A DNA stretch of 64,000 bases from Xaviernesmea oryzae (GCF_900109605.1 NZ_FOAM01000013.1:1-64000); one strand, 5' to 3'. Positions 34,584 through 45,490 are shown, counted from the first letter of the stretch. The notes: generated from the sequence alone by a model not told the origin. Numbers and translations are program-made.

Positions 34584-35942
34584 GTGAAGAAGACTTTCCT
34601 GATGGGCGTCGCCGCCCTGGCTTTGCTGGCCGGCTCGGCCCAGGCCGCCGAGCTGAAGTTCAAGCCGGGCGAGGATTCCAAGTTCAACTGGTCGAGCTAT
34701 GACAGCTTCAAGTCCGGCCATGACCTGAAGGGCCAGACGCTGGCGATCTTCGGCCCCTGGCGCGGCGAAGACCAGGTGCTGTTCGAATCGATTCTCGACT
34801 ATTTCCGCGCCGCCACCGGCGTCGACGTGAAGTATTCCTCCTCGGAAAATTACGAGCAGCAGATCGTCATCGACACGCAGGCCGGCAGCCCACCGGATGT
34901 CGCCATCCTGCCGCAGCCGGGCCTGATCGCCGATCTCGCTTCCAAGGGCTATCTGACGCCGCTGGCCGAAGGCACGGACAAGTGGCTGCTCGACAATTAT
35001 TCCGCCGGCCAGTCCTGGGTCGATCTGTCGACCTATGCCGGCAAGGACGGCAAGAAGCAAGTCTACGCCTTCCCCTACAAGATCGATGTGAAGTCGCTCG
35101 TCTGGTACGTGCCGGAGAATTTCGAGGATGCGGGCTATCAGGTGCCCAAGACCATGGAAGAGCTCAAGGCGCTGACCGAGAAGATCGCGGCTGATGGCGG
35201 CAAGCCTTGGTGCATCGGTCTCGGTTCCGGCGGCGCCACCGGCTGGCCGGCGACCGACTGGGTCGAAGACCTGATGCTGCGCACGCAGACGCCGGAGACC
35301 TATGACAAGTGGGTCACCAATGCCATCCCCTTCAACGATCCAGCCGTTTTGGGCGCGATCGACGAATTCGGCTGGTTCGCCAAGAACGACAAGTTCGTCG
35401 ATGGCGGTGTCGCTGCCGTTTCGGCAACCGACTTCCGCGATAGCCCAAAGGGTCTCTTCTCCTCGCCGCCGAAGTGCTACCTGCACAAGCAGGCTTCCTT
35501 CATCCCCTCTTTCTTCCCCGAGGGCACGAAGGTCGGCCAGGATGTCGACTTCTTCTTCATGCCGCCTTACGCGTCGAAGCCTGAGCTCGGCAATCCCGTG
35601 CTCGGCGCCGGTACGCTGGCCATGGTTACCAAGGATACCCCCGCTTCGCGCGCCTTCATCGACTTCCTGAAGACGCCGATCGCGCATGAAGTCTGGATGG
35701 CCCAGTCGAGCTTCCTGACGCCCTATAAGAGCGTCAACAAGGATGCCTATGCCAATGGAGCGATGAAGAAGCAGGGCGAAATCCTGCTGAACGCCACGAC
35801 CTTCCGCTTCGACGGCTCGGACCTGATGCCCGGCAAGATCGGCGCTGGCGCCTTCTGGACCGGCATGATCGACTATGTCGGCGGCAAGTCTTCGGCCGAT
35901 GTTGGCGCGCAGATCCAGAAGGCTTGGGACGCGATCAAGTAA
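34584..35942 (+). CDS. aglE: Alpha-glucoside ABC transporter substrate-binding protein AglE
   Basis: 452-residue periplasmic sugar-binding protein (family 1 ABC SBP). GTG at 34584 follows GGGAGGATG and gives the signal peptide MKKTFLMGVAALALLAGSAQ with cleavage around Ala22. The mature protein has a FDFWG-like start and GGKPWCIGLGSGGATGWPAT. It captures trehalose, sucrose or maltose-like alpha-glucosides for AglFGK. It heads the operon and is separated from aglF by 414 bases with a stable hairpin, which usually gives SBP mRNA in excess. Confidence 0.95.
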   Translation: MKKTFLMGVAALALLAGSAQAAELKFKPGEDSKFNWSSYDSFKSGHDLKGQTLAIFGPWRGEDQVLFESILDYFRAATGVDVKYSSSENYEQQIVIDTQAGSPPDVAILPQPGLIADLASKGYLTPLAEGTDKWLLDNYSAGQSWVDLSTYAGKDGKKQVYAFPYKIDVKSLVWYVPENFEDAGYQVPKTMEELKALTEKIAADGGKPWCIGLGSGGATGWPATDWVEDLMLRTQTPETYDKWVTNAIPFNDPAVLGAIDEFGWFAKNDKFVDGGVAAVSATDFRDSPKGLFSSPPKCYLHKQASFIPSFFPEGTKVGQDVDFFFMPPYASKPELGNPVLGAGTLAMVTKDTPASRAFIDFLKTPIAHEVWMAQSSFLTPYKSVNKDAYANGAMKKQGEILLNATTFRFDGSDLMPGKIGAGAFWTGMIDYVGGKSSADVGAQIQKAWDAIK

Positions 35943-36356
35943 GATCCCGATCTGCCTTTAAAGCCCGGATGTCAAACATCCGGGCCTTTGCGAAAATGCT
36001 GATGGCCGAGTGGCAGAGCCGGTATATGTCGCCGATATCGGCCTGTCCAAATCGCCCTCTTTTCTGACTGTTCGGTAAGACGGAAGACCTTGTGCGGGCC
36101 GGACAGGTATTGTGCATGCCGGTCTCCGACGCCGACGCCGACGCGATCGCCCAGCCGGCGTTACAGTCAGGAGACAGGACGGGGCAGGGCCGCGAAATAC
36201 CAAAGGACCCGCGCGCAACGCGGGCATGCAGTGTCCTGCCTTCGAAGAGATGCGGATCGGGCGCTGCCATACAGTCAAATCTACCGTATCGTCCCGCTGC
36301 TGCGCCTGTTTGACGGACGATGCGGCGGTTCGGTCGGTGCCTCAGGAGGAGCGCGC
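35943..36356 (+). other. Intergenic region aglE-aglF
   Basis: 414 bases with no supported gene; frames exist through it but the protein-like sequence of aglF starts at 36357. It carries a strong hairpin (35963-35985). Confidence 0.55.
35963..35990 (+). terminator. Hairpin / partial terminator between aglE and aglF
   Basis: GCCCGGATGT-CAA-ACATCCGGGC is a perfect 10-bp stem with a 3-nt loop 20 bases after the aglE stop, followed by CTTTG. The short T-run suggests partial termination or 3'-end protection of aglE mRNA. Confidence 0.7.
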
Positions 36357-37364
36357 ATGCAGCAATTGTTCATGGCCATTGTCACCATGGCGGCCGGCGT
36401 CTTCGCCTGTGCTGCCTATTTCTTCCTGACGAACTGGCTGCTCGACCGGATCTTTCCTTCGCGTGGCGTATCCAGTGCCCGTGCCTCGCGCAACATGCGC
36501 ATTGCCAACCAGATCCGCCCCTGGCTGTTTCTCGGTCCCGCGCTCCTGCTGCTGTCCGTCTATCTGATCTATCCCGTGATCGAATCCGTCTGGTTGTCGC
36601 TGCATGATCGCAGCGGTCAGGCCTTTGTCGGGCTCGCCAATTTCAACTGGATGATCCATGACGGCGAATTCCGCCAGTCGATTTTCAATAATTTCCTCTG
36701 GCTCCTGGTGGTGCCGGCGCTTGCCACCTTCTTCGGCCTGGTGATTGCCGCTCTCACCGACCGCATCTGGTGGGGCAATATCGCCAAGACGCTGATCTTC
36801 ATGCCGATGGCGATCTCCTTTGTCGGCGCCTCGGTCATCTGGAAATTCATCTATGACTACCGCGCCGAAGGGCGCGACCAGATCGGCCTGCTGAACGCCA
36901 TCGTCACCTCGCTCGGCGGCGCGCCGCAGGCTTGGATCACCCTGCCGTTCTGGAACAATTTCTTCCTGATGGTGATCCTCATCTGGATTCAGACCGGCTT
37001 TGCCATGGTCATCCTCTCGGCCGCGCTGCGCGGCATTCCCGAGGAAACGATCGAGGCGGCGGTGATCGATGGCGCCAATGGCTGGCAGATCTTCTTCAAA
37101 ATCATGATCCCGCAGATTTGGGGCACGATCGCGGTCGTTTGGACCACCATCACCATCCTGGTGCTCAAGGTCTTCGATATCGTGCTGGCCATGACCAACG
37201 GTCAATGGCAGACCCAGGTTCTCGCCAATCTGATGTTCGACTGGATGTTCCGGGGCGGCGGGGATTTCGGCCGCGGCGCGGCCATTGCTGTCATCATCAT
37301 GGCGCTGGTGGTGCCGATCATGATCTGGAACATCCGCAACGCGACCCGCGAGATGAAGGGCTAA
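36357..37364 (+). CDS. aglF: Alpha-glucoside ABC transporter permease AglF
   Basis: 335-residue inner-membrane permease of the MalF-like class, start at 36357 after AGGAGGAGCG. The N-terminal membrane segment is at about 4-30; the core has about six further helices. The EAA-loop motif that contacts the ATPase is ETIEAAVIDGANGWQIFFKI near residue 230. Forms the transmembrane pair with AglG (starts 3 bases after its stop). Confidence 0.94.
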   Translation: MQQLFMAIVTMAAGVFACAAYFFLTNWLLDRIFPSRGVSSARASRNMRIANQIRPWLFLGPALLLLSVYLIYPVIESVWLSLHDRSGQAFVGLANFNWMIHDGEFRQSIFNNFLWLLVVPALATFFGLVIAALTDRIWWGNIAKTLIFMPMAISFVGASVIWKFIYDYRAEGRDQIGLLNAIVTSLGGAPQAWITLPFWNNFFLMVILIWIQTGFAMVILSAALRGIPEETIEAAVIDGANGWQIFFKIMIPQIWGTIAVVWTTITILVLKVFDIVLAMTNGQWQTQVLANLMFDWMFRGGGDFGRGAAIAVIIMALVVPIMIWNIRNATREMKG

Positions 37365-37367
37365 GAC

Positions 37368-38513
37368 ATGCTGGCGACCAAGCGCTCTCCTCTCGTCTGG
37401 GCGGTGCATCTCTCCGTCCTGCTGATCGTCATCCTCTGGACCTTGCCGACGGCGGGCTTGCTGATCTCCTCGCTGCGCGACAAGGATCAGCTCGCCGTTT
37501 CCGGCTGGTGGACTGCGCTCTCCACCAGCTCGCAAAACCTCGTCTACCGCGCGCCCGGCGCCGAGGCGCAAGCCCAGAAGGACGGCAAGTTCGTCATTTC
37601 GGGCAATGTGCTCGACGGCGCCAATGCCAAGGTTTCGGCCTTCGGGTTTTCCTCGCGCGAACCCGCCGCCTTTCCCGCCGGGCAGACGGCGACGCTCAAC
37701 GACGGCGCGCAGCTGACCGTGCGCGAGGACGGATCGTTCGACCTCGTCTCCGACAAGAGCTTCGAAGGCGATCGCGGCCAGCGCATCTTCATCACCGCCG
37801 GCGTGCCGCCCCGCTTCACCTTCGACAATTATCGCGAGGTGCTGCGCGCGGCCGGCATCGGCACGTCTTTCATCAATTCGCTCACCGTCGCCATTCCCGC
37901 GACCGTGATCCCCATCCTGATCGCGGCCTTCGCCGCTTATGCGCTGGCCTGGATGCAGTTTCCCGGCCGCGCCGTTCTGGTGGCGGTCGTGGTCGGCCTT
38001 CTGGTCGTGCCGCTGCAGATGTCGCTCATTCCGCTGCTGCGGCTCTATAACAGCATCGGCGGCATGCTCGGCGTGCCGGCCAAAACCTATGCCGGCATCT
38101 GGCTCGCCCATACCGGCTTCGGCCTGCCGCTCGCCATCTATCTCCTGCGCAATTACATGGCCGGCCTGCCCAAGGAGATCATGGAATCCGCCCGCGTCGA
38201 TGGCGCCAGCGATTTCGAGATCTTCGTCAAGATCATCCTTCCCTTGTCCTTCCCGGCGCTGGCTTCTTTCGCCATCTTCCAGTTCCTGTGGACCTGGAAC
38301 GACCTGCTCGTGGCGATGGTCTTCCTGGGGGCGGGCGATCAGGAGCTGGTTCTGACCGGACGCCTTGTGAACCTTCTCGGCTCACGCGGCGGCAATTGGG
38401 AGATCCTCACGGCCTCGGCCTTCATCACCATCATCGTGCCGCTGCTCGTCTTCTTCGCGCTGCAACGCTACCTCGTTCGCGGCCTGCTTGCAGGTTCGGT
38501 CAAGGGCGGCTGA
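37368..38513 (+). CDS. aglG: Alpha-glucoside ABC transporter permease AglG
   Basis: 381-residue MalG-like permease. The first helix (about 10-32) is followed by a large insert (about 40-150) rich in polar residues, longer than in E. coli MalG (296 residues), then six helices with the EAA-loop motif KEIMESARVDGASDFEIFVK. Such a periplasmic insert is typical of AglG relatives. Starts 3 bases after aglF and precedes aglA by about 136 bases. Confidence 0.94.
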   Translation: MLATKRSPLVWAVHLSVLLIVILWTLPTAGLLISSLRDKDQLAVSGWWTALSTSSQNLVYRAPGAEAQAQKDGKFVISGNVLDGANAKVSAFGFSSREPAAFPAGQTATLNDGAQLTVREDGSFDLVSDKSFEGDRGQRIFITAGVPPRFTFDNYREVLRAAGIGTSFINSLTVAIPATVIPILIAAFAAYALAWMQFPGRAVLVAVVVGLLVVPLQMSLIPLLRLYNSIGGMLGVPAKTYAGIWLAHTGFGLPLAIYLLRNYMAGLPKEIMESARVDGASDFEIFVKIILPLSFPALASFAIFQFLWTWNDLLVAMVFLGAGDQELVLTGRLVNLLGSRGGNWEILTASAFITIIVPLLVFFALQRYLVRGLLAGSVKGG

Positions 38514-38649
38514 AAATATCTCGATTTCCGGACGCGGAGGCTTGTCTGGCATCGCGTCTGGCTTTTTCATGCTTTTCGAATTTTCGGCGGCGCGAATTGG
38601 CAGCATGGGGCGGCCGCGCCCGCCGGATACAGGGATATCAAGTGCATCC

Positions 38650-40308
38650 ATGACCAGCCAAAACGTCCATTCCATCCTCCCGGCGGTCGATCGCGACTGG
38701 TGGCGCGGGGCGGTGATCTATCAGATCTATCCGCGCTCCTATCAGGATTCCAACAGCGACGGCATCGGCGACCTCAAGGGCATCACTGCCCGTCTACCCT
38801 ATATTGCCGGGCTCGGGGTTGACGCCATCTGGATCTCGCCCTTCTTCACCTCGCCGATGAAGGATTTCGGCTACGACGTTTCCAACTACAAGGGCGTCGA
38901 TCCAATCTTCGGCCTGCTCGCCGATTTCGAGGAAATGATCGCCGAGGCGCATCGGCTGGGCCTGAAGGTCATGATCGACCTGGTGCTGTCTCACACGTCC
39001 GACCAGCACCCCTGGTTCGTGGAAAGCCGCTCCAGCCGCTTCAACGCGAAGGCCGATTGGTATGTCTGGGCTGACTCCAAGCCGGATGGCACCCCGCCCA
39101 ACAACTGGCTGTCGATCTTCGGCGGCTCGGCCTGGGCCTGGGATCCGACCCGGCTGCAATATTACATGCACAACTTCCTGACGTCGCAGCCGGATCTGAA
39201 CCTGCACAATGACGAGGTGCAGAACGCACTGCTCGACGTCGAGCGCTTCTGGCTCGAGCGCGGCGTCGACGGCTTCCGCCTCGATACGATCAACTTCTAC
39301 TTCCACGACAAGGAGCTGCGCGACAATCCGGCCCTGGCGCCTGAGCGGCGCAATGCCAACACCGCGCCGGCTGTGAATCCCTATAACTACCAGGAGCATC
39401 TCTACGACAAGAACCGGCCGGAGAACCTCGCCTTCCTCAAGCGCTTCCGCGCTGTCATGGACGAGTTTCCGGCCATTGCCGCCGTGGGTGAAGTGGGCGA
39501 CAGCCAGCGCGGGCTGGAGATTGCCGGGGAATATACGTCCGGCGGCGACAAGGTGCATATGTGCTATGCCTTCGAATTCCTGGCGCCCGATCCGCTGATG
39601 CCGGCCCGTGTGGCCGAAGTGTTGCATGATTTCGAGCGCGCCGCGCCGGAAGGCTGGGCCTGCTGGGCCTTCTCCAACCATGACGTCGTGCGCCACATCA
39701 CGCGCTGGGGCGAGGGCATTCAGGATCACGACGCCCACGCCAAGCTGCTGTCGGCGTTGCTCATGTCGCTGCGCGGCTCTGTCTGCATCTATCAGGGAGA
39801 GGAACTGGGCCTGACCGAGGCCGATATTGCCTTCGAGGATCTGCAGGATCCCTATGGCATCCAGTTCTGGCCTGATTTCAAGGGGCGCGATGGCTGCCGC
39901 ACGCCGATGATCTGGGATGCGGAGAAGCCCTCAGGCGGCTTTTCGGAGGGCAAGCCCTGGCTGCCGGTGCCGCCGGAGCATCTTCTGCGTGCCGTGTCGG
40001 TGCAGGAGCATGACATGCGCTCAGTGCTGCATCATTACCGACGCTTCCTTGCCTTCCGTAAGCAGCATGCCTGCCTGGCAAAGGGCGAGATCGCCTTCCA
40101 TCCCTATCCGACCCCCGTGCTCGGCTTTACCCGGCGCCATGGCGAGGAGGAACTGCTCTGCCTTTTCAACATGAGTGGCGAACCAGTCACCGTGGATCGC
40201 CCGGCAGAACGGATCGAGGCGGCGCTCGGACACGGCTTCGACTCGCATCTGGGTGAGACGCGTATTACGCTGCCGGCCTGGGGTGCCTTCTTCGCGCGGG
40301 TGCTTTAA
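38650..40308 (+). CDS. aglA: Alpha-glucosidase AglA (GH13)
   Basis: 552-residue cytoplasmic oligo-1,6-glucosidase-type GH13 enzyme that hydrolyses imported alpha-glucosides. The start at 38650 precedes DWWRGAVIYQIYPRSYQDSN. All four GH13 regions are visible: DLVLSH (Asp110-His115), GFRLD with nucleophile Asp212, EVGD with acid/base Glu281, and SNHD with Asp345. QPDLNLHNDEVQNALLDVER is the region II neighbour typical of alpha-glucosidases. It links AglEFGK transport to the glucose-using edd-pgl-zwf genes. No signal peptide. The short intergenic stretch before it lacks a clear ribosome-binding site. Confidence 0.95.
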   Translation: MTSQNVHSILPAVDRDWWRGAVIYQIYPRSYQDSNSDGIGDLKGITARLPYIAGLGVDAIWISPFFTSPMKDFGYDVSNYKGVDPIFGLLADFEEMIAEAHRLGLKVMIDLVLSHTSDQHPWFVESRSSRFNAKADWYVWADSKPDGTPPNNWLSIFGGSAWAWDPTRLQYYMHNFLTSQPDLNLHNDEVQNALLDVERFWLERGVDGFRLDTINFYFHDKELRDNPALAPERRNANTAPAVNPYNYQEHLYDKNRPENLAFLKRFRAVMDEFPAIAAVGEVGDSQRGLEIAGEYTSGGDKVHMCYAFEFLAPDPLMPARVAEVLHDFERAAPEGWACWAFSNHDVVRHITRWGEGIQDHDAHAKLLSALLMSLRGSVCIYQGEELGLTEADIAFEDLQDPYGIQFWPDFKGRDGCRTPMIWDAEKPSGGFSEGKPWLPVPPEHLLRAVSVQEHDMRSVLHHYRRFLAFRKQHACLAKGEIAFHPYPTPVLGFTRRHGEEELLCLFNMSGEPVTVDRPAERIEAALGHGFDSHLGETRITLPAWGAFFARVL

Positions 40309-40410
40309 CGAGGTTCAAAAAGGCAGCAGCGCGGCCGATGACGGCCGCGCTGCCACAGACAAGACCGGGAAACGACAAGACCTGGGAACGACAAGAGGGG
40401 TGGCTGCAAC

Positions 40411-41499
<1,089 letters not shown>

Positions 41500-41571
41500 C
41501 GGGTGACAACGAGGCGGCCCGTGGTCCTGCGCGGGGAGGGCCTTCGGACGTCGCGTCGTTCCGAAATGAGA

Positions 41572-41598
41572 AAGGCGCCGAACCAAGTCCGGCGCCTT
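41572..41598. terminator. Bidirectional terminator between aglK and the PilZ-like gene
   Basis: AAGGCGCCG (41572-41580) and CGGCGCCTT (41590-41598) form a perfect 9-bp stem with a 9-nt loop between two convergent genes. The T tract is short on both strands. Confidence 0.7.
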
Positions 41599-41625
41599 CT
41601 CCATGTCTCGTCTTGAAACAATGGC

Positions 41626-42033
41626 CTAGCCGTAAATATCCAGCACGCGATTTCGATGGTTCGGGTGGGTGGAGTAGACAAAGATGCGGTTGATATCGCG
41701 GTCGGTGAGCATGCGCAGAAAGCGCGCCTCGACCTTGTTGTCTGCATGGACACGCTTGGTCAGGCAGCCGACCATCGGCACGCGGGCGCCGACGAATTCG
41801 AGATAGAAGTTCTGCGGCAGCTTGAACTGCGTGGGAATGCTCAGGATCGCGCCGCTTTTGGACACGCGGATGACCTGGCAGCGCCGGGAACTGAGATTGG
41901 AAATGCCTTTTTCCGTATATTCGATGCGCGCCTCGTTCATCGTATCTTCCATCGGGAAGTTGACTTCCCGATCATACATGAACGACTGTTCCCGGCTTAG
42001 GTAAGTCGGTTGGTCACTATTGCGCACCGGCAT
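41626..42033 (-). CDS. PilZ-like domain protein
   Basis: 135-residue small protein with a beta-rich core (SRRCQVIRVSKSGAILSI) resembling the PilZ 'SxxG' strand region. The N-terminal RxxxR arginine pair that binds cyclic di-GMP in canonical PilZ domains is not clear (only SSRRCQ), so c-di-GMP binding is uncertain. It is convergent with aglK. Divergent and degenerate PilZ proteins are common in Rhizobiaceae. The start at 42033 is set by frame; a downstream ATG could be used. Confidence 0.65.
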   Translation of the reverse strand: MPVRNSDQPTYLSREQSFMYDREVNFPMEDTMNEARIEYTEKGISNLSSRRCQVIRVSKSGAILSIPTQFKLPQNFYLEFVGARVPMVGCLTKRVHADNKVEARFLRMLTDRDINRIFVYSTHPNHRNRVLDIYG

Positions 42034-42377
42034 CGGTCCGCCTTCCTCATTTTGGGTTCACTCGATACATTGGGGCCGTAGATTGGCAATGCAGACCCCC
42101 GCGTCAAGTCTCCGATATTGCAAACGTCGCTGGCTCTGCTGGACGGATCGACGCGCAGCAAGGATCGAATTGATCAACAAAGAATTTAAAGGGCAAATTT
42201 TAAGGAGATATGAGTCGTGATGGCAGGGTCTTATGCAAGTTGCCGCTTTCGTTGTTCTTCGCTGTCATTCTGCCCATCTTGCGGGCTCAACATCTGAACA
42301 TGGTTTATTTTGTAAGAATAAGTTGACGCTTTGGCGGCATGGCAGAAGGCAATGCCGCCAAAGTAAGTTCCGCCTTC
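42034..42377. other. Intergenic region edd / PilZ-like gene
   Basis: 344 bases. The left part is the PilZ-like promoter region (AT-rich around 42170-42215, possible promoter). A 12-bp hairpin (42329-42363) just after edd probably ends the edd transcript. No gene is seen. Confidence 0.5.
42329..42363 (-). terminator. Strong hairpin downstream of edd
   Basis: CTTTGGCGGCAT and ATGCCGCCAAAG are perfect 12-bp arms with an 11-nt loop, 15 bases past the edd stop (read on the - strand). There is no T-run, so it may act as a 3'-end stabiliser or terminator. Confidence 0.6.
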
Positions 42378-44198
42378 TTAGTGGAAGAACACACTGGCGC
42401 CCTGGTCGGCCGGGCCGGTGGCGGCGCGGAAAGGCGCGAAGAGTTCGCGGCCCATCCCGAATTCATTGGCACTGAGATCGATGCTGACGGGCAGGCGGTC
42501 GGCGAAGTCGTCGGCCGTGTTAATGACGTCGATCGTGCCGGCGATGGCATCCAGACGGATCATGTCGCCTTCGCGGATCTTGGCAATCGGGCCACCATCG
42601 ACGGCTTCCGGCGTCATGTGGATGGCCGAGGGCACCTTGCCGGAGGCGCCGGACATGCGCCCATCGGTGATCAAGGCCACCATCTGGCCGCGATCCTGCA
42701 GAATGCCGAGCACGGTGGTCAGCTTGTGCAATTCCGGCATGCCGTTGGCCTTGGGCCCCTGGAAGCGGACGACGGCAACGAAGTTGCCGGTCAGCGTGCC
42801 GTCCTTGAACGCAGCCTGAAGCTCGCTCTGATCGTGGAAGATCTTGGCGGGGGCCTCGATGATGTGGCGTTCCGGCTTGACCGCCGAAATCTTGATGACC
42901 GCTTTGCCCAGATTGCCCGACAGCATGCGCAGCCCGCCGCTTGCCTGGAAGGGCTGGTCGACGGTGGAGAGCACCTTGGGATCGCCGCTCGTCTCGGGCG
43001 CCGGCAGGCGTTCAACCGTGCCGTTTTCGCCAAGCCGGACATCGATGGCATAGGCGGACAGGCCGTGGCCGAAGACGGTGCGTACATCGTCATGCAGCAG
43101 CCCCTGCTTCAGAAGCTGGCTGATCAGGAAGCCCATGCCGCCGGCGGCATGGAAATGGTTCACATCGGCGAGCCCGTTCGGGTAGACGCGCGCGAGAAGC
43201 GGAATGATGTCTGACAGTTCGGCAATGTCGGCCCAGGTCAGCTGGATGCCGCCGGCCCGCGCCATGGCCACCAGATGCATGGTGTGGTTGGTCGAGCCGC
43301 CGGTGGCGTGCAGGCCGATCACGCCATTGACGATCGAGCGCTCGTCGATCATTTCGCCGGCCGGCGTAAATTCGTTACCGAGTGCGGTGATGGCCAGCGC
43401 CCGCTTGGTCGCCTCGCGCGTCAGTGCGTCGCGCAGCGGCGTGCCGGGATTGATGAAGGAGGCGCCGGGCAGATGAAAGCCCATGATCTCCATCAGCATC
43501 TGGTTGGAATTGGCCGTGCCGTAGAAGGTGCAGGTACCAGGGCCGTGGTAGGATTTGGATTCGGCCGCCAGAAGCTCGTCGCGGCCTACCTTGCCCTCGG
43601 CGAAAAGCTGGCGCACGCGGGCCTTCTCGTCGTTCGGCAGGCCCGTGGTCATCGGCCCGGCGGGGATGAAGACGGCCGGCAGATGGCCGAATGTCATGGC
43701 CGCAATCATCAGGCCGGGAACGATCTTGTCGCAGACGCCGAGATAGACCGTCGAGTCGAACATGTTGTGCGACAGGCCGACGCCTGCCGCCATGGCGATC
43801 AGGTCGCGCGAGAAAAGCGACAGCTCCATGCCCGGCTGACCCTGGGTAACGCCATCGCACATGGCCGGAACGCCGCCGGCCACCTGGGCCACGCCACCGG
43901 CTTCGCGCGCGGCCTCCCGGATCATCGCCGGGTAGGTTTCGAACGGCTGGTGGGCAGAGAGCATGTCGTTATAGGAGGTGATGATGCCGAGATTGGGCAC
44001 GACGTCGCCGGCGAGCGCCTGCTTCTCGGCGGGGGAACAGACGGCAAAGCCATGGGCAAGATTGCCGCAGCCGAGCACCGAGCGATGTACGCTCTGGGCT
44101 GCTGCCTTGCGGACGCGCTCCAGATAGGCTTCACGCGTAGGTTTCGACCGCTCGATCAGCCTCTGGGTGATCGCGGCAATGCGGGAATCGACGGACAT
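42378..44198 (-). CDS. edd: 6-Phosphogluconate dehydratase Edd
   Basis: 606-residue IlvD/Edd family Fe-S dehydratase that converts 6-phosphogluconate to KDPG in the Entner-Doudoroff pathway. Start ATG at 44198 follows AAAGGGAGTG. Family motifs: [50 protein letters not shown] (cluster-ligand cysteines) and the C-terminal [20 protein letters not shown]. Length matches E. coli Edd (603). Downstream of pgl and zwf on the same strand, so G6P is carried through to KDPG; eda is not in the window. Confidence 0.97.
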   Translation of the reverse strand: MSVDSRIAAITQRLIERSKPTREAYLERVRKAAAQSVHRSVLGCGNLAHGFAVCSPAEKQALAGDVVPNLGIITSYNDMLSAHQPFETYPAMIREAAREAGGVAQVAGGVPAMCDGVTQGQPGMELSLFSRDLIAMAAGVGLSHNMFDSTVYLGVCDKIVPGLMIAAMTFGHLPAVFIPAGPMTTGLPNDEKARVRQLFAEGKVGRDELLAAESKSYHGPGTCTFYGTANSNQMLMEIMGFHLPGASFINPGTPLRDALTREATKRALAITALGNEFTPAGEMIDERSIVNGVIGLHATGGSTNHTMHLVAMARAGGIQLTWADIAELSDIIPLLARVYPNGLADVNHFHAAGGMGFLISQLLKQGLLHDDVRTVFGHGLSAYAIDVRLGENGTVERLPAPETSGDPKVLSTVDQPFQASGGLRMLSGNLGKAVIKISAVKPERHIIEAPAKIFHDQSELQAAFKDGTLTGNFVAVVRFQGPKANGMPELHKLTTVLGILQDRGQMVALITDGRMSGASGKVPSAIHMTPEAVDGGPIAKIREGDMIRLDAIAGTIDVINTADDFADRLPVSIDLSANEFGMGRELFAPFRAATGPADQGASVFFH

Positions 44199-44526
44199 GG
44201 CACTCCCTTTCCGGAATCTCCTGGGAACGAGACTCCTGTAGGTCCTTTGAGAATTCTGCGGCTCCACGCACTCGATCGACGAGGCGGGTGCCGGATGATG
44301 ACCCGTGGCCGCTTTGGCAGGCGCACATGGCGGGCCAGGCTGTCAGTGCGCGTGGGCCTGCGTCCCTTGATCAGACAGCACGCTGGCTCGCTGCGCTTGG
44401 ACACGAACGGCCGCCAAAGCGGCGGATCGCTGTTCGTGCATCCAATCTTGGCCTACGGCCGAACGACACCGGGTCGCCTGACCTGTTCCTTCAATCACGT
44501 CACGCGCCTTGTGATGCGCACAGGCG
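44199..44526 (-). other. Intergenic region pgl-edd
   Basis: 328 bases without a gene on either strand that could be supported. It contains a nested hairpin (44402-44438). Confidence 0.5.
44402..44438 (-). promoter_or_regulatory. Nested hairpin between pgl and edd
   Basis: CACGAAC (44402-44408) pairs with GTTCGTG (44432-44438), enclosing an inner GCCGC/GCGGC stem (44410-44414 with 44419-44423). Forms a two-tier structure in the mRNA upstream of edd; function unknown. Confidence 0.4.
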
Positions 44527-45231
44527 TCAGGGCGCCCAGTAGATCTCGACCGGGCTTGCAGCGCGCCGCAGAACCGCCCGGATCGGCATGTCCGTTTCAT
44601 CGCCTTCGGCCTGGGCCTTTTCCAGAACGGCTTTCTTGCTGTCCCCTTCGATGTGCAGCACCAGAAGGCGCGCATCGCTCAGCGCCGAGAAGGTGAAAGT
44701 CAGGCGCGGTTCGCCGGCGCCTTCCGCCGTCATGGTGATCACGCCGCGCGGCGTGTCGGGCGACAAGGCCTCGGACAAGCGTGAGCCGCCAGGGAAGAAG
44801 GAAGCCGTATGGCCATCGCCCCCCATGCCGAGAATGGCAACGTCGAAGGGCTGGCCAATGGCGGCCGTCTCGATGCTGGCTTCCGCCGCAGCAATCTCCA
44901 CATCCTCCGCCGGATGATAGAGCGGCACGAAATGGGCGGCGGCGGCGTTGTTCTGCAGAAGGTTTTCGGCAACCAGCCGATGGTTGGAGCGGTCGCTGTC
45001 GGGTGAGACGAAACGCTCGTCAACCAGGGTCACCGTCACCTTCGGCCAGTCGATATCATGCTTGGACAAAGTGGCGAAAAAAGCCTTCGGCGTCGAGCCG
45101 CCCGAGACGGCAAGGCTTGCGCCGCCACGCGCCGTGATGCCCGCGCTCAGTGCCGCAGCCACACGCTCGGCAAGCGCTTCAGCAAGCTCCGCGCCCGATG
45201 CGAAAGCGTTGAAGGTCGTGGACATCGGCAT
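44527..45231 (-). CDS. pgl: 6-Phosphogluconolactonase Pgl
   Basis: 234-residue hydrolase of the NagB-fold DevB/SOL type. It hydrolyses 6-phosphogluconolactone to 6-phosphogluconate, between Zwf and Edd. Motifs: ASLAVSGGSTPKAFFATLSK, VTLVDERFVSPDSDRSNHRL and ILGMGGDGHTASFFPG. The start is probably 45231 (GGAGACAG upstream) or 45225. It lies 278 bases after zwf, in a gap with two stable hairpins. Confidence 0.95.
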   Translation of the reverse strand: MPMSTTFNAFASGAELAEALAERVAAALSAGITARGGASLAVSGGSTPKAFFATLSKHDIDWPKVTVTLVDERFVSPDSDRSNHRLVAENLLQNNAAAAHFVPLYHPAEDVEIAAAEASIETAAIGQPFDVAILGMGGDGHTASFFPGGSRLSEALSPDTPRGVITMTAEGAGEPRLTFTFSALSDARLLVLHIEGDSKKAVLEKAQAEGDETDMPIRAVLRRAASPVEIYWAP

Positions 45232-45386
45232 CTGTCTCCGCTCGTAAAACCGGCGCGGCACTCAAGGTGCGGCAGGCCGTCTGAAATATGTCTTCGGGCG
45301 CGGGTTTCGCCGCATGCCCGCTCTGCCGCCTGAGCCCAACATGGCTCCAGGCCTCGGCCAGGGCAGATCCATGGATACTGGCCACG

Positions 45387-45422
45387 TCAAGATCCTGCGA
45401 TCCGTCAGGCGCAGGATCTTGA
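45387..45422 (-). promoter_or_regulatory. 13-bp perfect hairpin between zwf and pgl
   Basis: TCAAGATCCTGCG and CGCAGGATCTTGA are perfect 13-bp arms with a 10-nt loop. No T-run follows on either strand. Such stems between cotranscribed genes often mark processing or stability sites. Confidence 0.55.
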
Positions 45423-45433
45423 AGCCTTGCGAA

Positions 45434-45490
45434 CCTGCTGCATGATGTCCTTCCCAAACCGGTTCCCGATGTCAGGATGTCTGCAGCAGG
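45434..45490 (-). promoter_or_regulatory. Inverted repeat just after zwf
   Basis: CCTGCTGCA (45434-45442) and TGCAGCAGG (45482-45490) are perfect 9-bp arms with a 39-nt loop that itself contains AACCGGTT. On the - strand it lies 20 bases after the zwf stop. Confidence 0.4.

Noticed and set aside
36342-38111. 589-codon antisense frame under aglF and aglG
   Set aside because: Very His/Asp/Arg-rich, typical of the reverse of membrane-protein codons; aglF and aglG are clear.
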